Positions 34,569-42,903 of a stretch of DNA of 64,000 bases are shown one piece after another. Every line of letters starts with the position of its first letter. Positions within the stretch are counted from its first letter, which is position 1. The DNA lies in assembly GCA_035934235.1 (NCBI GenBank), contig DASYYB010000008.1:3723-67722 (forward strand), given 5' to 3'. The notes beneath the pieces were generated by a model, which made no database searches, was not told the origin of the DNA, and saw nothing but the letters and a program-made list of their open reading frames with translations. The position numbers and the translations under genes were made by a program. The DNA comes from REEB95 sp035934235 (GTDB taxonomy: Bacteria; Pseudomonadota; Alphaproteobacteria; ATCC43930; CGMCC-115725).

Positions 34569-35363
34569 TCAGGCGGCCGGCGCCGGGGCTTGACCGACCA
34601 GAGGCTGGATGCCGAGGATCGATTGGCCTCGTGCCGCGAGGCCGTGGGCTTGGTCACGGCCCAGCGACGACCGCGTACGCACCAGATAGCGGGCATAGCC
34701 TGGCTGGTGTCGCTCGAGAATCGTTACATCAATGCCGCTCCGATGCAGCTGATCGCGCAGCGCCGTGGCGTAGCGGGGCGTGTTGTAGGCACCAAATTGC
34801 ACCCAATAATGCGCGGCCGGCGAGGTGGCCGCCGGCGCCGCGATCTTGGCGACAACCGGCCGCGCCACGGCCGGGTTATCGCCGCGGTGGAGCAGCGGCG
34901 CGATGCCAAGCTGCGCCGCCAGTTTGGCGTTGGCGTCGGCGTTGCTGCGGTCGCCGGTGGCGTTTGAGTGGACGCTGTAATAGAGCGCGCCGCCGGCGCC
35001 CCGGACCCGCACGATCTCGGCCTTGAGGCCGATCGCGCCGAGCCGCTCGACCAGCTTGTGGGCATAGAACGAACCGCGATAGGCGCCGTATTCGACCCAA
35101 TAGGCTGGCTTCGCCGCCTCGAACGTGCGACCCGCAGCCGGATTGACTTGGCCGGGCGGTATCGCAACCGCTGGCGCCGGTGACGGCGAGACGGTAGCCG
35201 TCGATGGCGCCGGCGGTGCCGTTGGCTGCATCCGCGCCGGCCGGAAGGTATCAATCGAGACGGCGCCGTAGACGCCGAGGACGAGCGCGAATAGCACCGC
35301 CATCAACAGCGCGGCGCCAATGATTCCGCCTGACCGCGGGGTGGTTTCGGACGGGTTGTCCAC
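34569..35363 (-). CDS. SPOR-domain membrane protein with two SPOR-like repeats
   Basis: 264 residues; starts GTG 35363. One N-terminal membrane helix (about 14-36) with cytoplasmic N-terminus, a Pro/Ala/Thr linker (45-80), then two related periplasmic modules: PAYWVEYGAYRGSFYAHKLV (about 86) and AHYWVQFGAYNTPRYATALR (about 185). SPOR domains bind denuded peptidoglycan at division sites. The first repeat is less typical at its C-terminal end. Likely a cell-envelope or division accessory protein. Confidence 0.85.
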   Translation of the reverse strand: MDNPSETTPRSGGIIGAALLMAVLFALVLGVYGAVSIDTFRPARMQPTAPPAPSTATVSPSPAPAVAIPPGQVNPAAGRTFEAAKPAYWVEYGAYRGSFYAHKLVERLGAIGLKAEIVRVRGAGGALYYSVHSNATGDRSNADANAKLAAQLGIAPLLHRGDNPAVARPVVAKIAAPAATSPAAHYWVQFGAYNTPRYATALRDQLHRSGIDVTILERHQPGYARYLVRTRSSLGRDQAHGLAARGQSILGIQPLVGQAPAPAA

Positions 35364-35755
35364 TCTGCCGGCGACCTCCTCGAATGGCCCCCTGATGGCG
35401 CGGGCGGCGGATGAAAAAAATTTATCATGTGTGCGACACGCGACCTACGCCGAAACGGCTGGAAACCAGCCACGAATCGCGGTGAAGCCTGTTGATTGCG
35501 TGGATAACTCCGACTTGGCGGTGCACAACCGTCGGGTGCGCCTTTGCGGGGCAACGGAAACCGATCGCTGCGACGTCGGATCCGGCCAAATGCCGAACGA
35601 ATCGACCCAAAAAAAACACGGCGAAATCCGATGCTTCCATCGGGCAACCATGCATAAGGCGCCGTTGCGCCCCTCAGACCGAAAGCGCACAGTGACGCAT
35701 CCGTGGGCCACCGTGTCCGCCTTGGAGGCGGCGCGTCGGGCGTCAGGAGCGGGTC
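35364..35755. other. Intergenic region upstream of SPOR gene and 57-aa gene
   Basis: 392 bp separating divergent genes. It includes an A-run and AT-rich patch at 35410-35430, suited to the leftward promoter, and an A8 tract at 35610-35617. No conserved small ORF with a ribosome site was found before 35756. Confidence 0.45.
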
Positions 35756-35929
35756 ATGGCATTGCGAGAACACGGCATTGCGGAAGGTGCGCATAGCGAG
35801 CGCCTGCGCGACCTGGCCCGGCGTTGCCGCGATCTGGCCGAGTTGACGGTGGTGCCCGAGGTGGTACGCGAACTCGAGCGCATCGCCCGTGCCCTCGACG
35901 ACGAGGCGGGATTGGACGAGAGGGAGTGA
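35756..35929 (+). CDS. Small helical protein, 57 residues
   Basis: Not recognised. ATG 35756 follows AGGAG with seven-base spacing. It encodes MALREHGIAEGAHSERLRDL, continuing with a heptad-like charged helix (ARRCRDLAELTVVPEVVREL and ERIARALDDEAG) and ends TGA at 35929. High charge, one Cys, no membrane part; a helical hairpin or DNA/protein-binding peptide is plausible. It ends 29 bp from the convergent membrane-protein gene. Strong ribosome site and codon usage matching neighbours support it. Confidence 0.6.
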   Translation: MALREHGIAEGAHSERLRDLARRCRDLAELTVVPEVVRELERIARALDDEAGLDERE

Positions 35930-35958
35930 CGACGGCGCGGTTACGCGCCGCCGGGAAA

Positions 35959-37368
35959 TTAGCGCTCGATCTGTCCGAGGACGAACGTGCGGCCGCGCGT
36001 GACGTCGCGGTAATGCGGCATTTGCACCGCCGACAGGTCGTCCGGTCGGATCAACAGCACATAGTCGAACTTCGGCGCCAGTGCCGCGGTCGGATTCTGC
36101 GTCGCGACCACCTGGTAGGCCGGCTGGTAGTCGATCAGTTCGTCGTTGGCGCCGGCGAAAAGATCGGGAATCAGCGCGCCGCGTTCGCCGACGGCGAACG
36201 CATCGACATGGGCCAACGGCGGATGCACAGCGGGATCGACGGCATTGGCGTCGCGCATCAGCGGTAGGAGCTTGGCGCCTGGCGGCAGTTGGGCGAAGGC
36301 GGCGCGATACTCCGCATAGTCCGCCTGCCAGCCGTGAAACTGCACGACCATCAGCAGCCAGCGCAGCGCGAACAGCGTGGCGACGAAGATTTCGGCGTGC
36401 GTCCGCCGGCGGCTTTCACGCCAATTCAAGCTCCCGCAGAGAAATAGCGCGATCACCGGCGGCAACCGATAGTCGACGAAGGGTGCAGCGCCGATCTGAT
36501 GCGGCAGGGCGATATAGGCGACGACGAGGGCTGCCAACGGCAGGGTCATCTCGCGCGCGAACTCGAGACGGTGCGCGACGAGAGCCAGGCCGAGCAGCGT
36601 CGCCAGCAGTGACAGCATGTCGAACAGCGGATTGTAGAAACCGATCGCGCCGGCGAGTTGGACGAATTTGAGCAGGGGAGAAACGTAGGCGAGGCTGCCG
36701 CCGATGGCGTGGCGCATGCCGATTGCATAGAGCGCGGCCGGCACGAGCAGATGCAGCAGCGCGAGCCAATCACGGCGCGAATGCCGCCGTCGTTGTCGCG
36801 TGACACCAAGCTCGTAGGCGCAGATGACGAGCGCATAGACCGCGAAGGCGAATAGATGGGCCAGCAGGATCAGGCAGCTGACGGCCGCGAAGAATGGCAG
36901 CGCCCACGGTTCGTCGCGCCAACGGATCCATGCCGCCACCGCCCACAGCACCATGCCGAGACCGAAGCTGAGATTGATGAATCCGAACAGCAGCGGGCCG
37001 TTATAGGCGAACAGAACGGCGGCGAACGCGAAACGGCTACGGCCGCCGAACAGCGCCTTGTGGAGCGCGATGGTGCCCCAGAACAGTTGCGCCACGGTGG
37101 CGGCGAGGAACAGCCGCACGGCAACGTCGACCGATACGATCCAATGGAAAACACCGACCCACCCCTCGGCCGCGAGACTGGGCACCAGTTTCCACGCCGC
37201 GGTGTAATACGGGCTCGCGCCGGGTACCTCGCCGAAGAGTATCTGCAGGCCGGCGAGGCGGGTGGGCAGGTCGTAGAGGGGAATGTCGTGAAAGGCGAAA
37301 AACGGCGCGATCAATAGGATCGTTGCCAACCCATACAGCGTGCCGGTATCGCCCCAAAACCGCCGCAT
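35959..37368 (-). CDS. Polytopic membrane protein, unknown function
   Basis: 469 residues with about ten predicted membrane helices, from ATILLIAPFFAFH at the N-terminus to FVATLFALRWLLMVVQF, and a C-terminal soluble domain of about 110 residues (GANDELIDYQPAYQVV, FDYVLLIRPDDLSAV). The first loop contains HDIPLYDLPTRLAGLQ with acidic residues, in the place where GT-C lipid-linked glycosyltransferases keep their catalytic Asp. A GT-C fold is therefore possible but unproven. Upstream on the same strand are the bactofilins, separated by a hairpin. Confidence 0.78.
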   Translation of the reverse strand: MRRFWGDTGTLYGLATILLIAPFFAFHDIPLYDLPTRLAGLQILFGEVPGASPYYTAAWKLVPSLAAEGWVGVFHWIVSVDVAVRLFLAATVAQLFWGTIALHKALFGGRSRFAFAAVLFAYNGPLLFGFINLSFGLGMVLWAVAAWIRWRDEPWALPFFAAVSCLILLAHLFAFAVYALVICAYELGVTRQRRRHSRRDWLALLHLLVPAALYAIGMRHAIGGSLAYVSPLLKFVQLAGAIGFYNPLFDMLSLLATLLGLALVAHRLEFAREMTLPLAALVVAYIALPHQIGAAPFVDYRLPPVIALFLCGSLNWRESRRRTHAEIFVATLFALRWLLMVVQFHGWQADYAEYRAAFAQLPPGAKLLPLMRDANAVDPAVHPPLAHVDAFAVGERGALIPDLFAGANDELIDYQPAYQVVATQNPTAALAPKFDYVLLIRPDDLSAVQMPHYRDVTRGRTFVLGQIER

Positions 37369-37467
37369 CGCCCCCCGGCTCGCCGCTGGTTTGCTCTGTC
37401 ATTAGCGGTCATTGGGCCGCGGCGCAACCGCCACCGCCCACCTGGGCATTCGATGCAAGCACGATCG

Positions 37468-37489
37468 AGGGCACGCACGTGCGTGCCCT
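37468..37489. repeat. 22-bp perfect palindrome
   Basis: AGGGCACGCAC (37468-37478) directly abuts GTGCGTGCCCT (37479-37489), a gapless perfect palindrome 100 bp upstream of the membrane-protein start. It is suited to a dimeric regulator operator; as RNA it would form only a loopless hairpin. Confidence 0.6.
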
Positions 37490-37532
37490 GCGCGTCGTCT
37501 ACGCGCCGAACATTCAAGACAGGCGCGAGCAG

Positions 37533-37552
37533 CGGCCGGCCGTTGCCGGCCG
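37533..37552 (-). terminator. GC-rich hairpin after bactofilin operon
   Basis: CGGCCGGC (37533-37540), loop CGTT, GCCGGCCG (37545-37552), three bases beyond the bactofilin stop codon. Very stable but without a T-run; probably a transcript end or 3' protection structure for the leftward bactofilin mRNA. Confidence 0.5.
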
Positions 37553-37554
37553 GT

Positions 37555-38133
37555 TCAGGCGCGTTGGCCGAACTCGGCGACCGATCCCGATTTGTCGCGT
37601 ACCGGTGCGCTTGACGCCGCGGCCACCGGCTTGGCGGTCGCATGCGCGTTCTTGTTGGCGGCCTTGCCGTATTCGGGCCGGCAGTGACCGTCGATATACG
37701 CACCGGACTCGATCTTGATGTCCTGATGAACCACGTCGCCGGACATATGCGCCGTGCTGGTCAGGACGACCTTCTTGGCTTCGATCTTGCCGTCGATCGT
37801 GCCGGCCAATTCGACGGTATCGCCATAGACCGTGCCCTTAACCTTGGCGTTGTTGCCGATTTTTACCGAAACGCCGCGCACGTCGCCGTCGACTTCGCCG
37901 TCGACCTGGATGTCCTCGGTGCTCTCGAGCTGACCGGTGATCTTGAGCGCCTTGCTGATCACCGAAACCACGCGCGTTTGCGGCGGCGCGACTTCGTAGG
38001 TCGTCGGCGCCGGCGGTTGCGTGCGTTTCGTATCAGCGATCGGCGTAATCGCAGTCTCGGTCTTGTCGCGCGCCGGCGTCGCGCCGCCGGTGTTCGTGTC
38101 GAACGATTTGTCGTTGCGTGTAAACATACTCAT
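37555..38133 (-). CDS. Bactofilin (second gene of pair)
   Basis: Self-assembling cytoskeletal beta-helix protein involved in local cell-wall or stalk functions. 192 residues from ATG 38133, preceded by GGGAGG. It has a disordered Thr/Pro-rich N-terminus (1-60), the DUF583 core (VISKALKITGQLESTEDIQV, repeated GDV/GKI turns through GAYIDGHCRPEY) and a Lys/Ala C-terminal tail. The start codon overlaps the stop of the first bactofilin (TGATG), giving tight coupling. Confidence 0.93.
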   Translation of the reverse strand: MSMFTRNDKSFDTNTGGATPARDKTETAITPIADTKRTQPPAPTTYEVAPPQTRVVSVISKALKITGQLESTEDIQVDGEVDGDVRGVSVKIGNNAKVKGTVYGDTVELAGTIDGKIEAKKVVLTSTAHMSGDVVHQDIKIESGAYIDGHCRPEYGKAANKNAHATAKPVAAASSAPVRDKSGSVAEFGQRA

Positions 38134-38543
38134 CACTGCGCCTCCCGGAGATGTTCGAGTCTTTCGAAGAAGTTGAGCGGACGCCACGGCATGCGCCCGT
38201 CGATCCGCGCGCCTTTTGCGACCGTGACTGTGTGGTGGAAGATCCGCCCGGTTATGTCAGCTGAGCCGTCGAGCGTGACATGGCGTGCGTAGATGCGCCC
38301 CGTGAAGCGCCCGCCGATCCGCACGTCGTTGGCGACGATGTCGCCTTCGACGTAGCCACCCGTGCCGATGACCAAACGGTCGGCGGTGATCTGCCCGTGG
38401 ACGTTGCCGTCGATGTGGACGATGCCGGTCGTCTCCAGCCGGCCCTTGACGGTGAGGGCCTTGCCGAGATGTGACGCGGAAATTTCGGCGCCGTTGTTAC
38501 CGAGCGGCACCTGTACCAACGCAAGCTGAGACAACGCGGGCAT
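38133..38543 (-). CDS. Bactofilin (first gene of pair)
   Basis: 136 residues. It is almost entirely the bactofilin beta-helix: ISASHLGKALTVKGRLETTG, IHIDGNVHGQITADRLVIG, YVEGDIVANDVRIGGRFTG, with short termini. It is shorter and lacks the disordered arms of its partner. Co-translation with the second copy suggests co-polymers. ATG 38543. tRNA-Ser lies just upstream on the same strand. Confidence 0.92.
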   Translation of the reverse strand: MPALSQLALVQVPLGNNGAEISASHLGKALTVKGRLETTGIVHIDGNVHGQITADRLVIGTGGYVEGDIVANDVRIGGRFTGRIYARHVTLDGSADITGRIFHHTVTVAKGARIDGRMPWRPLNFFERLEHLREAQ

Positions 38544-38678
38544 GCGAATACCAACCCCAGGTCAAACAGACCCCCACTAGCGCCCGTCCCCCGCTAGCAA
38601 CGATCGGATCGTAACGCGAGTCGTACGGAGCAGCAAGCCGCTTACCCGCGCATTTTAGGTTTCGGTCTTAATTGTCGC

Positions 38679-38768
38679 TGGCGGATGGGGTGGGATTCGA
38701 ACCCACGACACGGTTGCCCGTGTGCCGGTTTTCAAGACCGGTGCCTTAAACCGCTCGGCCACCCATCC
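38679..38768 (-). tRNA. tRNA-Ser (anticodon TGA)
   Basis: 90 nt with CCA encoded. Acceptor GGATGGG / CCCATCC, D-arm GGCCGAGCGGTTTAAGGC, anticodon loop CTTGAAA (TGA), a long variable arm (CACACGG / CCGTGTC) as in class II tRNAs, T-arm GTGGGTTCGAATCCCAC. No element is attached here. Confidence 0.96.
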
Positions 38769-38840
38769 GGTGTCCTAGATAGCAAAGAGTCCGGAGGCGG
38801 GCCATCGCGCCGCCGCGGCGGCGCGGAGCAGGGTGGCGCT

Positions 38841-39242
38841 TTACTGCACGACGACGGTACCGAGCATGCCGCCGCCTTCGTGATGAGTGCAGAAATAATG
38901 GTAGGTGCCGGGTGTGTCGAAGGTATGGAGGTAGACGTCGCCGGCTGCAATATCGCCCGAGGCGAAAGGTTGGACGCCAGTCGGCAACGCGGCGTCGCTT
39001 GCCTTCGCCGCCGCGTTGGGATCGAAGCTGACCGAGTGCGTGATCGGCGACGTGTTGCGCCACTCGACGGCTTGTCCTGTTTTGACGGTCACGGTCGTCG
39101 GCGTGAAACTTTCGAAGCCCATGTCGACGACGGCGGCCGCACGCGCGTCCGGGGGGCCGTGCGCGGGACCGCCGACGCCACAACTGGCCAGGGGAAGAGC
39201 CATGGCCAGCAGCAAGATCAATTGCCGTCGGACGTTCGTCAT
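38841..39242 (-). CDS. Exported cupredoxin (plastocyanin-like) lipoprotein
   Basis: 133 residues from ATG 39242. Signal peptide with lipobox LASC (Cys21). The mature part is a single blue-copper fold: H69 in SPITHSVSFD, then C118, H121 and M126 in YFCTHHEGGGMLG, i.e. the His-Cys-His-Met type 1 set, with FTPTTVTVKTGQAVEW forming the N-terminal strands. Likely a periplasmic electron carrier. No strong ribosome site is visible. It is followed upstream by another small lipoprotein gene on the same strand. Confidence 0.88.
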   Translation of the reverse strand: MTNVRRQLILLLAMALPLASCGVGGPAHGPPDARAAAVVDMGFESFTPTTVTVKTGQAVEWRNTSPITHSVSFDPNAAAKASDAALPTGVQPFASGDIAAGDVYLHTFDTPGTYHYFCTHHEGGGMLGTVVVQ

Positions 39243-39282
39243 CGCGCGAACGGCGTACCGCAGCACACCGTGCGCGGGCAAA

Positions 39283-39468
39283 TCACGAACGTGAGATCGG
39301 ATCCGGATCGATGACGTTGGCACAGGCGTCGGTAGGAGCGGCCGCGACGTCGCCGACCAACGGCACCGCCTTGATGACCCCTGAGCTGACCCGGCAAGGT
39401 GCGGCGACGACGCCGCAACTTGCGAGAGCAACCGCCATCGCGAGCAGAAGGCAAAATCGTGCGAGCAT
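39283..39468 (-). CDS. Small lipoprotein (DUF6726-like), 61 residues
   Basis: Start ATG 39468 gives MLARFCLLLAMAVALASC, a lipoprotein signal with Cys18, then GVVAAPCRVSSGVIKAVPLV and GDVAAAPTDACANVID. This short conserved tail is the pattern I associate with DUF6726 proteins; the function is unknown. Two further Cys after the lipobox could form a disulfide. Same strand as the cupredoxin, 40 bp apart, so possibly co-transcribed. Confidence 0.72.
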   Translation of the reverse strand: MLARFCLLLAMAVALASCGVVAAPCRVSSGVIKAVPLVGDVAAAPTDACANVIDPDPISRS

Positions 39469-39801
39469 GGCAATCACCACCGATGAACCGTCCAATAACC
39501 GGACGCGGCTGCGCCGAATAAGTTCCAACCGAACGCCGTCGTCACAAATTTCTTATCGCGCTTGCCGGTACGGCCACCGGCAACACCTTCCAGAATGCCG
39601 GCACCAAGATCCAAGATTTGTCGGCAAATCAGCGTGGTTTTCAGCGCCTTAAAAGCGCCATGAAGCGCTGGCGATATCGCTGCGGTGCAGTCTTGCGCCG
39701 TGCCCGGTTTCGAGTACCGTGCATCGGCGTGGACTTAACCGTCATAGTTTGATGTTGATTGTGCGCTCTTCCAGCCCCCACCAAACAACCCTGAGGCTCA
39801 T
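39469..39801. other. Intergenic region before Spy-like gene
   Basis: 333 bp. A minus-strand promoter for the lipoprotein and a plus-strand promoter for the Spy-like gene are expected. One plus frame around 39550-39640 reads IALAGTATGNTFQNAG but has no start signal. Nothing else supported. Confidence 0.4.
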
Positions 39802-40401
39802 ATGATCGAATCTTCCAAGCGACATGGCACCTTTGCCGCCGTTGTGGCGCTGACCGGTGTCTTGTTGGCCGTTCCCGCGCTCGCCCAGACAACGATGCCG
39901 AGCGCGCCGCCGCCGACACCGCCAACCGCTGCGCCTGCCGCGCCAAGCGCCGCGCCAGCAGCGCCAAGCACGGCGCCGGCCACGAAAGCTGCGCCGACCA
40001 AAACCAGCAAGCGGCTCAGCGGGATCGAAGCTCGCATCAAGAGTCTGCATACCCGCCTGAAGATCACTGCGGCGCAAGAACCGCAATGGCAGCAGGTCGC
40101 GCAAGTGATGCGCGATAACGCTGCGCAGGTCGAAAAGCTGGTCAGTGACCGGAACGCAAAGCTGAAGACCATGACGGCCGTCGATAATCTGCAGACCTAT
40201 TCCGACATCGCGCAGGCGCATGCGGACGGGCTCAAGAAATTGGTGCCCGTGTTCGACACGCTCTATAGCTCGATGCCGGACGCGCAGAAGAAGATCGCGG
40301 ACGGGGTCTTCCGCGGCATCGCCGAGCGTCATGCGGCGCATAAGGCGGCACCGAAGCCCGCGGCGCCGGCAGCGCCGGCACCGGCTCCGTCGCAACAGTA
40401 A
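39802..40401 (+). CDS. Periplasmic Spy/CpxP-like (LTxxQ family) protein
   Basis: 199 residues. Sec signal peptide ending VPALA near residue 28, a Pro/Ala/Thr-rich linker (30-68), and a helical domain with KSLHTRLKITAAQEPQWQQV, the LTxxQ-type repeat of Spy/CpxP chaperones, then LQTYSDIAQAHADGLKKLVP and a second motif MPDAQKKIADGVF. Ala/Pro-rich C-terminal tail. Probably an ATP-independent periplasmic chaperone. The start follows a gap of AT-rich sequence and GAGGCTCAT at the site. Confidence 0.83.
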   Translation: MIESSKRHGTFAAVVALTGVLLAVPALAQTTMPSAPPPTPPTAAPAAPSAAPAAPSTAPATKAAPTKTSKRLSGIEARIKSLHTRLKITAAQEPQWQQVAQVMRDNAAQVEKLVSDRNAKLKTMTAVDNLQTYSDIAQAHADGLKKLVPVFDTLYSSMPDAQKKIADGVFRGIAERHAAHKAAPKPAAPAAPAPAPSQQ

Positions 40402-40412
40402 GGAGCGGTCGG

Positions 40413-40700
40413 ATGAAAAACTGGATCAGCCCGCTAGGCCGCGCGGTTCTGGCGGCGGCAGCGGTCGCCATCATGATCGGCGCTACCGCGACAGCGTTCG
40501 CCGACGACGACGACCAGGGCCACCGCGGTTACTACGGTTACGGCGACGACCACGACTGGCACGAGCATCACGAGGGTCCGCCCGTTTATTATTACCAGCC
40601 GGGCTACGTCTATCAGGCGCCGCCGCCGGTGGTGTACGCGCCGCCGCCACCGCAATACACACCGCCGGTCGATCTGTTCTTCTCGATCGGCATCCACTGA
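40413..40700 (+). CDS. Small exported Tyr/Pro/His-rich protein
   Basis: 95 residues; RBS AAGGAG upstream. Signal peptide MKNWISPLGRAVLAAAAVAI... ending TAFA near residue 30, then an acidic, His- and Tyr-rich segment (DDDDQGHRGYYGYGDDHDWH), Pro/Tyr repeats (PPPVVYAPPPPQYTPP) and a hydrophobic C-terminus LFFSIGIH. Proteins of this kind are common in proteobacterial periplasms without assigned function. It follows the Spy-like gene by eleven bases and shares its terminator, so they form an operon. Confidence 0.78.
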   Translation: MKNWISPLGRAVLAAAAVAIMIGATATAFADDDDQGHRGYYGYGDDHDWHEHHEGPPVYYYQPGYVYQAPPPVVYAPPPPQYTPPVDLFFSIGIH

Positions 40701-40727
40701 GCCGATCGACTCTGTCGGGTTACAAGG

Positions 40728-40756
40728 AAGCCGCGCGTGAACCGCGCGGCTTTTTT
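40728..40756 (+). terminator. Intrinsic terminator of the Spy-like operon
   Basis: 10-bp stem AAGCCGCGCG (40728-40737) / CGCGCGGCTT (40743-40752) with a 5-nt loop, followed by TTTT. A textbook rightward terminator 27 bp after the last stop codon. Confidence 0.92.
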
Positions 40757-40781
40757 GCGTTCGGGACGGTGCGGCGACGCT

Positions 40782-42701
40782 TCAGCCCGCGCGGGCTTGC
40801 GGCGGCGCCAGAGCGGTCGCGAGCGCCTGATCGATTTGCTCGATGATGCCGCGCCAATCGTCGCCATAGGCGCGGCGGAAAAGCCAGATCGCCACGCCGC
40901 GCGCACGGGGCGCGGGCGCGTCGGCCGGCAACATGACCCAGGCCGGAATGCCGAGCGCCGCAGCGGTCGCCGCCATCCGGTTGTCGCCGGTGATCAATAG
41001 GTCGAGCTGGCTCACCAGTGCGGCGGCATCCGGCGGCGAGCCTTCCGCCAACGCGAAGTCGCCAATCTGGGCGCCATAGGTATTGCGTGCCGCCTGGATC
41101 GAGGTCCGGCGGTCGAGGGCATAAAAACGCACACCGGGCTGCGCCAGCACCGGCGCGAGATCGGACAGCAGCGGCGTATCGCCATCGAGCGCCAGACCGA
41201 CCTTGAGTCCGCTGCCGGCAAAATAGCGCGCATAGCCGACGGCACGTGCCGGATCGACGGTCGGCACCGGCTCGGCCGAGGCCGCGAACAACGCCAGCGA
41301 ATTGGCGACTTCCTGCGCGACGCCGAACCAGCCGCCGCCGTTCTCGTGAAACAGCAACAGCGACGGATACCACGGGCTGTCGGCGCGACCGGCGAGCCAG
41401 CGCCAATGCGCGTCGCGGCCGAGCATGACCCAACCGGGCCGGCCAAGAGCGCCGGTGACGTGCGCGATCGGACCGTCGACGGCGATCACCATATCGAGCT
41501 GGCCGATCACCGCTGCAGCGTCGGCGAAGTCGGCAACGCAGGCGGAGAGGTCGACGATCCTATCGCCGAGTCCGGCCGACGCGACGGTCGGTCCAGCCGG
41601 ATCGAGCGCGAATAGGCGAACGTTGGGAATGGCGAACAGCGGCGCGAGCTCGGCCAAGCTCGGCGCGCGTACGCCGGCTTCGCCGCTCCAGGCGAGCCCA
41701 ACCTTAAAGCCGCCGCCGGCGAGCAGCGGACCGTAAACGTCGGCGCGCGCCGGATCGGTCGCGATATAGGGGGTCTCGGCGGGAATAGCCTCGTCGCGCA
41801 ATCCAAGCCGATGCGGCAGGCTGCCGATCGGCAGATGTGCGTCGCAACGCGGATAGGGACCGCCGAGGGCGACGACCTCGTCGACACCGGGCGCCGATGC
41901 GAGCAACCAGCGCAATTCGGCTGGCGCGGCGACAATGACGCGCCCGACGAATGCGTGCAGCGTGTAGGCAAGGCGGACGAGACGCAGCGTTTCGCTCGCA
42001 CCGCCATCGCTCCACAGCAGCAGCGTGCGGTCGTCGCCGAGCGCGCGACCGTCCCACAACGGCACGGGCCATTCGGGCATCTGCGTTTGCCGCCAGCGCC
42101 ACTCGTACTCGGCCGCGCCTTCGGTGAGCCGGCCAGAGGCGAGCAAGGATTCAGCACGCGCGACGTGCAGCGCTGCATGATCGGGCTTGGCGGCGATCGC
42201 GTGTTCGAAATAGGCGGTGGCTTCGGCGGTTTTTCCGGCATCGCGCAAGACCAGGCCGGCGAGCGCGAGGGCCTCGACATGATCGGGCGCGAGGGCGAGG
42301 GCGAGGCTGGCGCATTCCGTGGCTTGATCGAGACGCTGTTGCGTGCGCAACACCTGACCGGTGCTGGCAAGCAAATCCGGCGACTTGGGATGGAGCGCGA
42401 GACCGCGGCGCAGATGACGCTCGGCTTCGTCGAGGCGGCCGCTTTGGCGCAGCACGGTGGCGAGATTGTTGACGATCGCGGCGTCGTTAGGCGCGGCGCT
42501 GAGCGCGCCGGTGAGGAATCGGATCGCCTCGGCGCGCTTGCCGGTCTGCGCCAGCGCCGTGCCGTAGAGAAACATCAGCTCAGCGTTCGCGGGCGCGGTC
42601 TGCAACGCCAGGCCTAGCCAATGCTCCGCGTCGGCAAAGCGGCCTTGCCGCAATGCCTCGCGGCCAGTCTCGACGAGATCATTCGAATTCGCGTTCGTCA
42701 T
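40782..42701 (-). CDS. TPR protein with two GT9-like glycosyltransferase regions
   Basis: 639 residues. Residues about 1-200 are tetratricopeptide repeats (for example AEHWLGLALQTAPANAELMF, AERHLRRGLALHPKSPDLLA). Residues about 225-470 carry a GT-B region of the type fused to TPRs, with IDVVIAVD-like QLDMVIAVDGPIAHVTGALG and DSPWYPSLLLFHE. Residues about 485-639 repeat this region in degenerate form: LKVGLALDGDTPLLSDLAPV, then QLDLLITGDNRMAATAAALG, lacking the VD.P.AH signature. An internal duplication followed by decay of one copy is evident. ATG 42701. No neighbouring flagellar or polysaccharide genes point to its acceptor. Confidence 0.82.
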   Translation of the reverse strand: MTNANSNDLVETGREALRQGRFADAEHWLGLALQTAPANAELMFLYGTALAQTGKRAEAIRFLTGALSAAPNDAAIVNNLATVLRQSGRLDEAERHLRRGLALHPKSPDLLASTGQVLRTQQRLDQATECASLALALAPDHVEALALAGLVLRDAGKTAEATAYFEHAIAAKPDHAALHVARAESLLASGRLTEGAAEYEWRWRQTQMPEWPVPLWDGRALGDDRTLLLWSDGGASETLRLVRLAYTLHAFVGRVIVAAPAELRWLLASAPGVDEVVALGGPYPRCDAHLPIGSLPHRLGLRDEAIPAETPYIATDPARADVYGPLLAGGGFKVGLAWSGEAGVRAPSLAELAPLFAIPNVRLFALDPAGPTVASAGLGDRIVDLSACVADFADAAAVIGQLDMVIAVDGPIAHVTGALGRPGWVMLGRDAHWRWLAGRADSPWYPSLLLFHENGGGWFGVAQEVANSLALFAASAEPVPTVDPARAVGYARYFAGSGLKVGLALDGDTPLLSDLAPVLAQPGVRFYALDRRTSIQAARNTYGAQIGDFALAEGSPPDAAALVSQLDLLITGDNRMAATAAALGIPAWVMLPADAPAPRARGVAIWLFRRAYGDDWRGIIEQIDQALATALAPPQARAG

Positions 42702-42903
42702 CGGTCCGAACGTAGTGAAAAATGATTTACGAAATGCCTTACGCCGGTCGGTCTTCGGGCAATCCGATGCGGTGTCGGACGTAGGTGCGGTCGAAAATCG
42801 CGGAATGGCCCGGTCCGCGCCTCATTGCCGACACGGTTGCCGGCGACAGTCACACCATGGCCGGTGCGGCCAACGTGGTTAAGTTTGGGTTAAGGAGTAT
42901 GCG

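Noticed and set aside
39550..39700. Frame reading LAGTATGNTFQNAGTKIQDL, vaguely entericidin-like
   Set aside because: No start codon after the preceding in-frame stop and no lipobox Cys; similarity is too weak.
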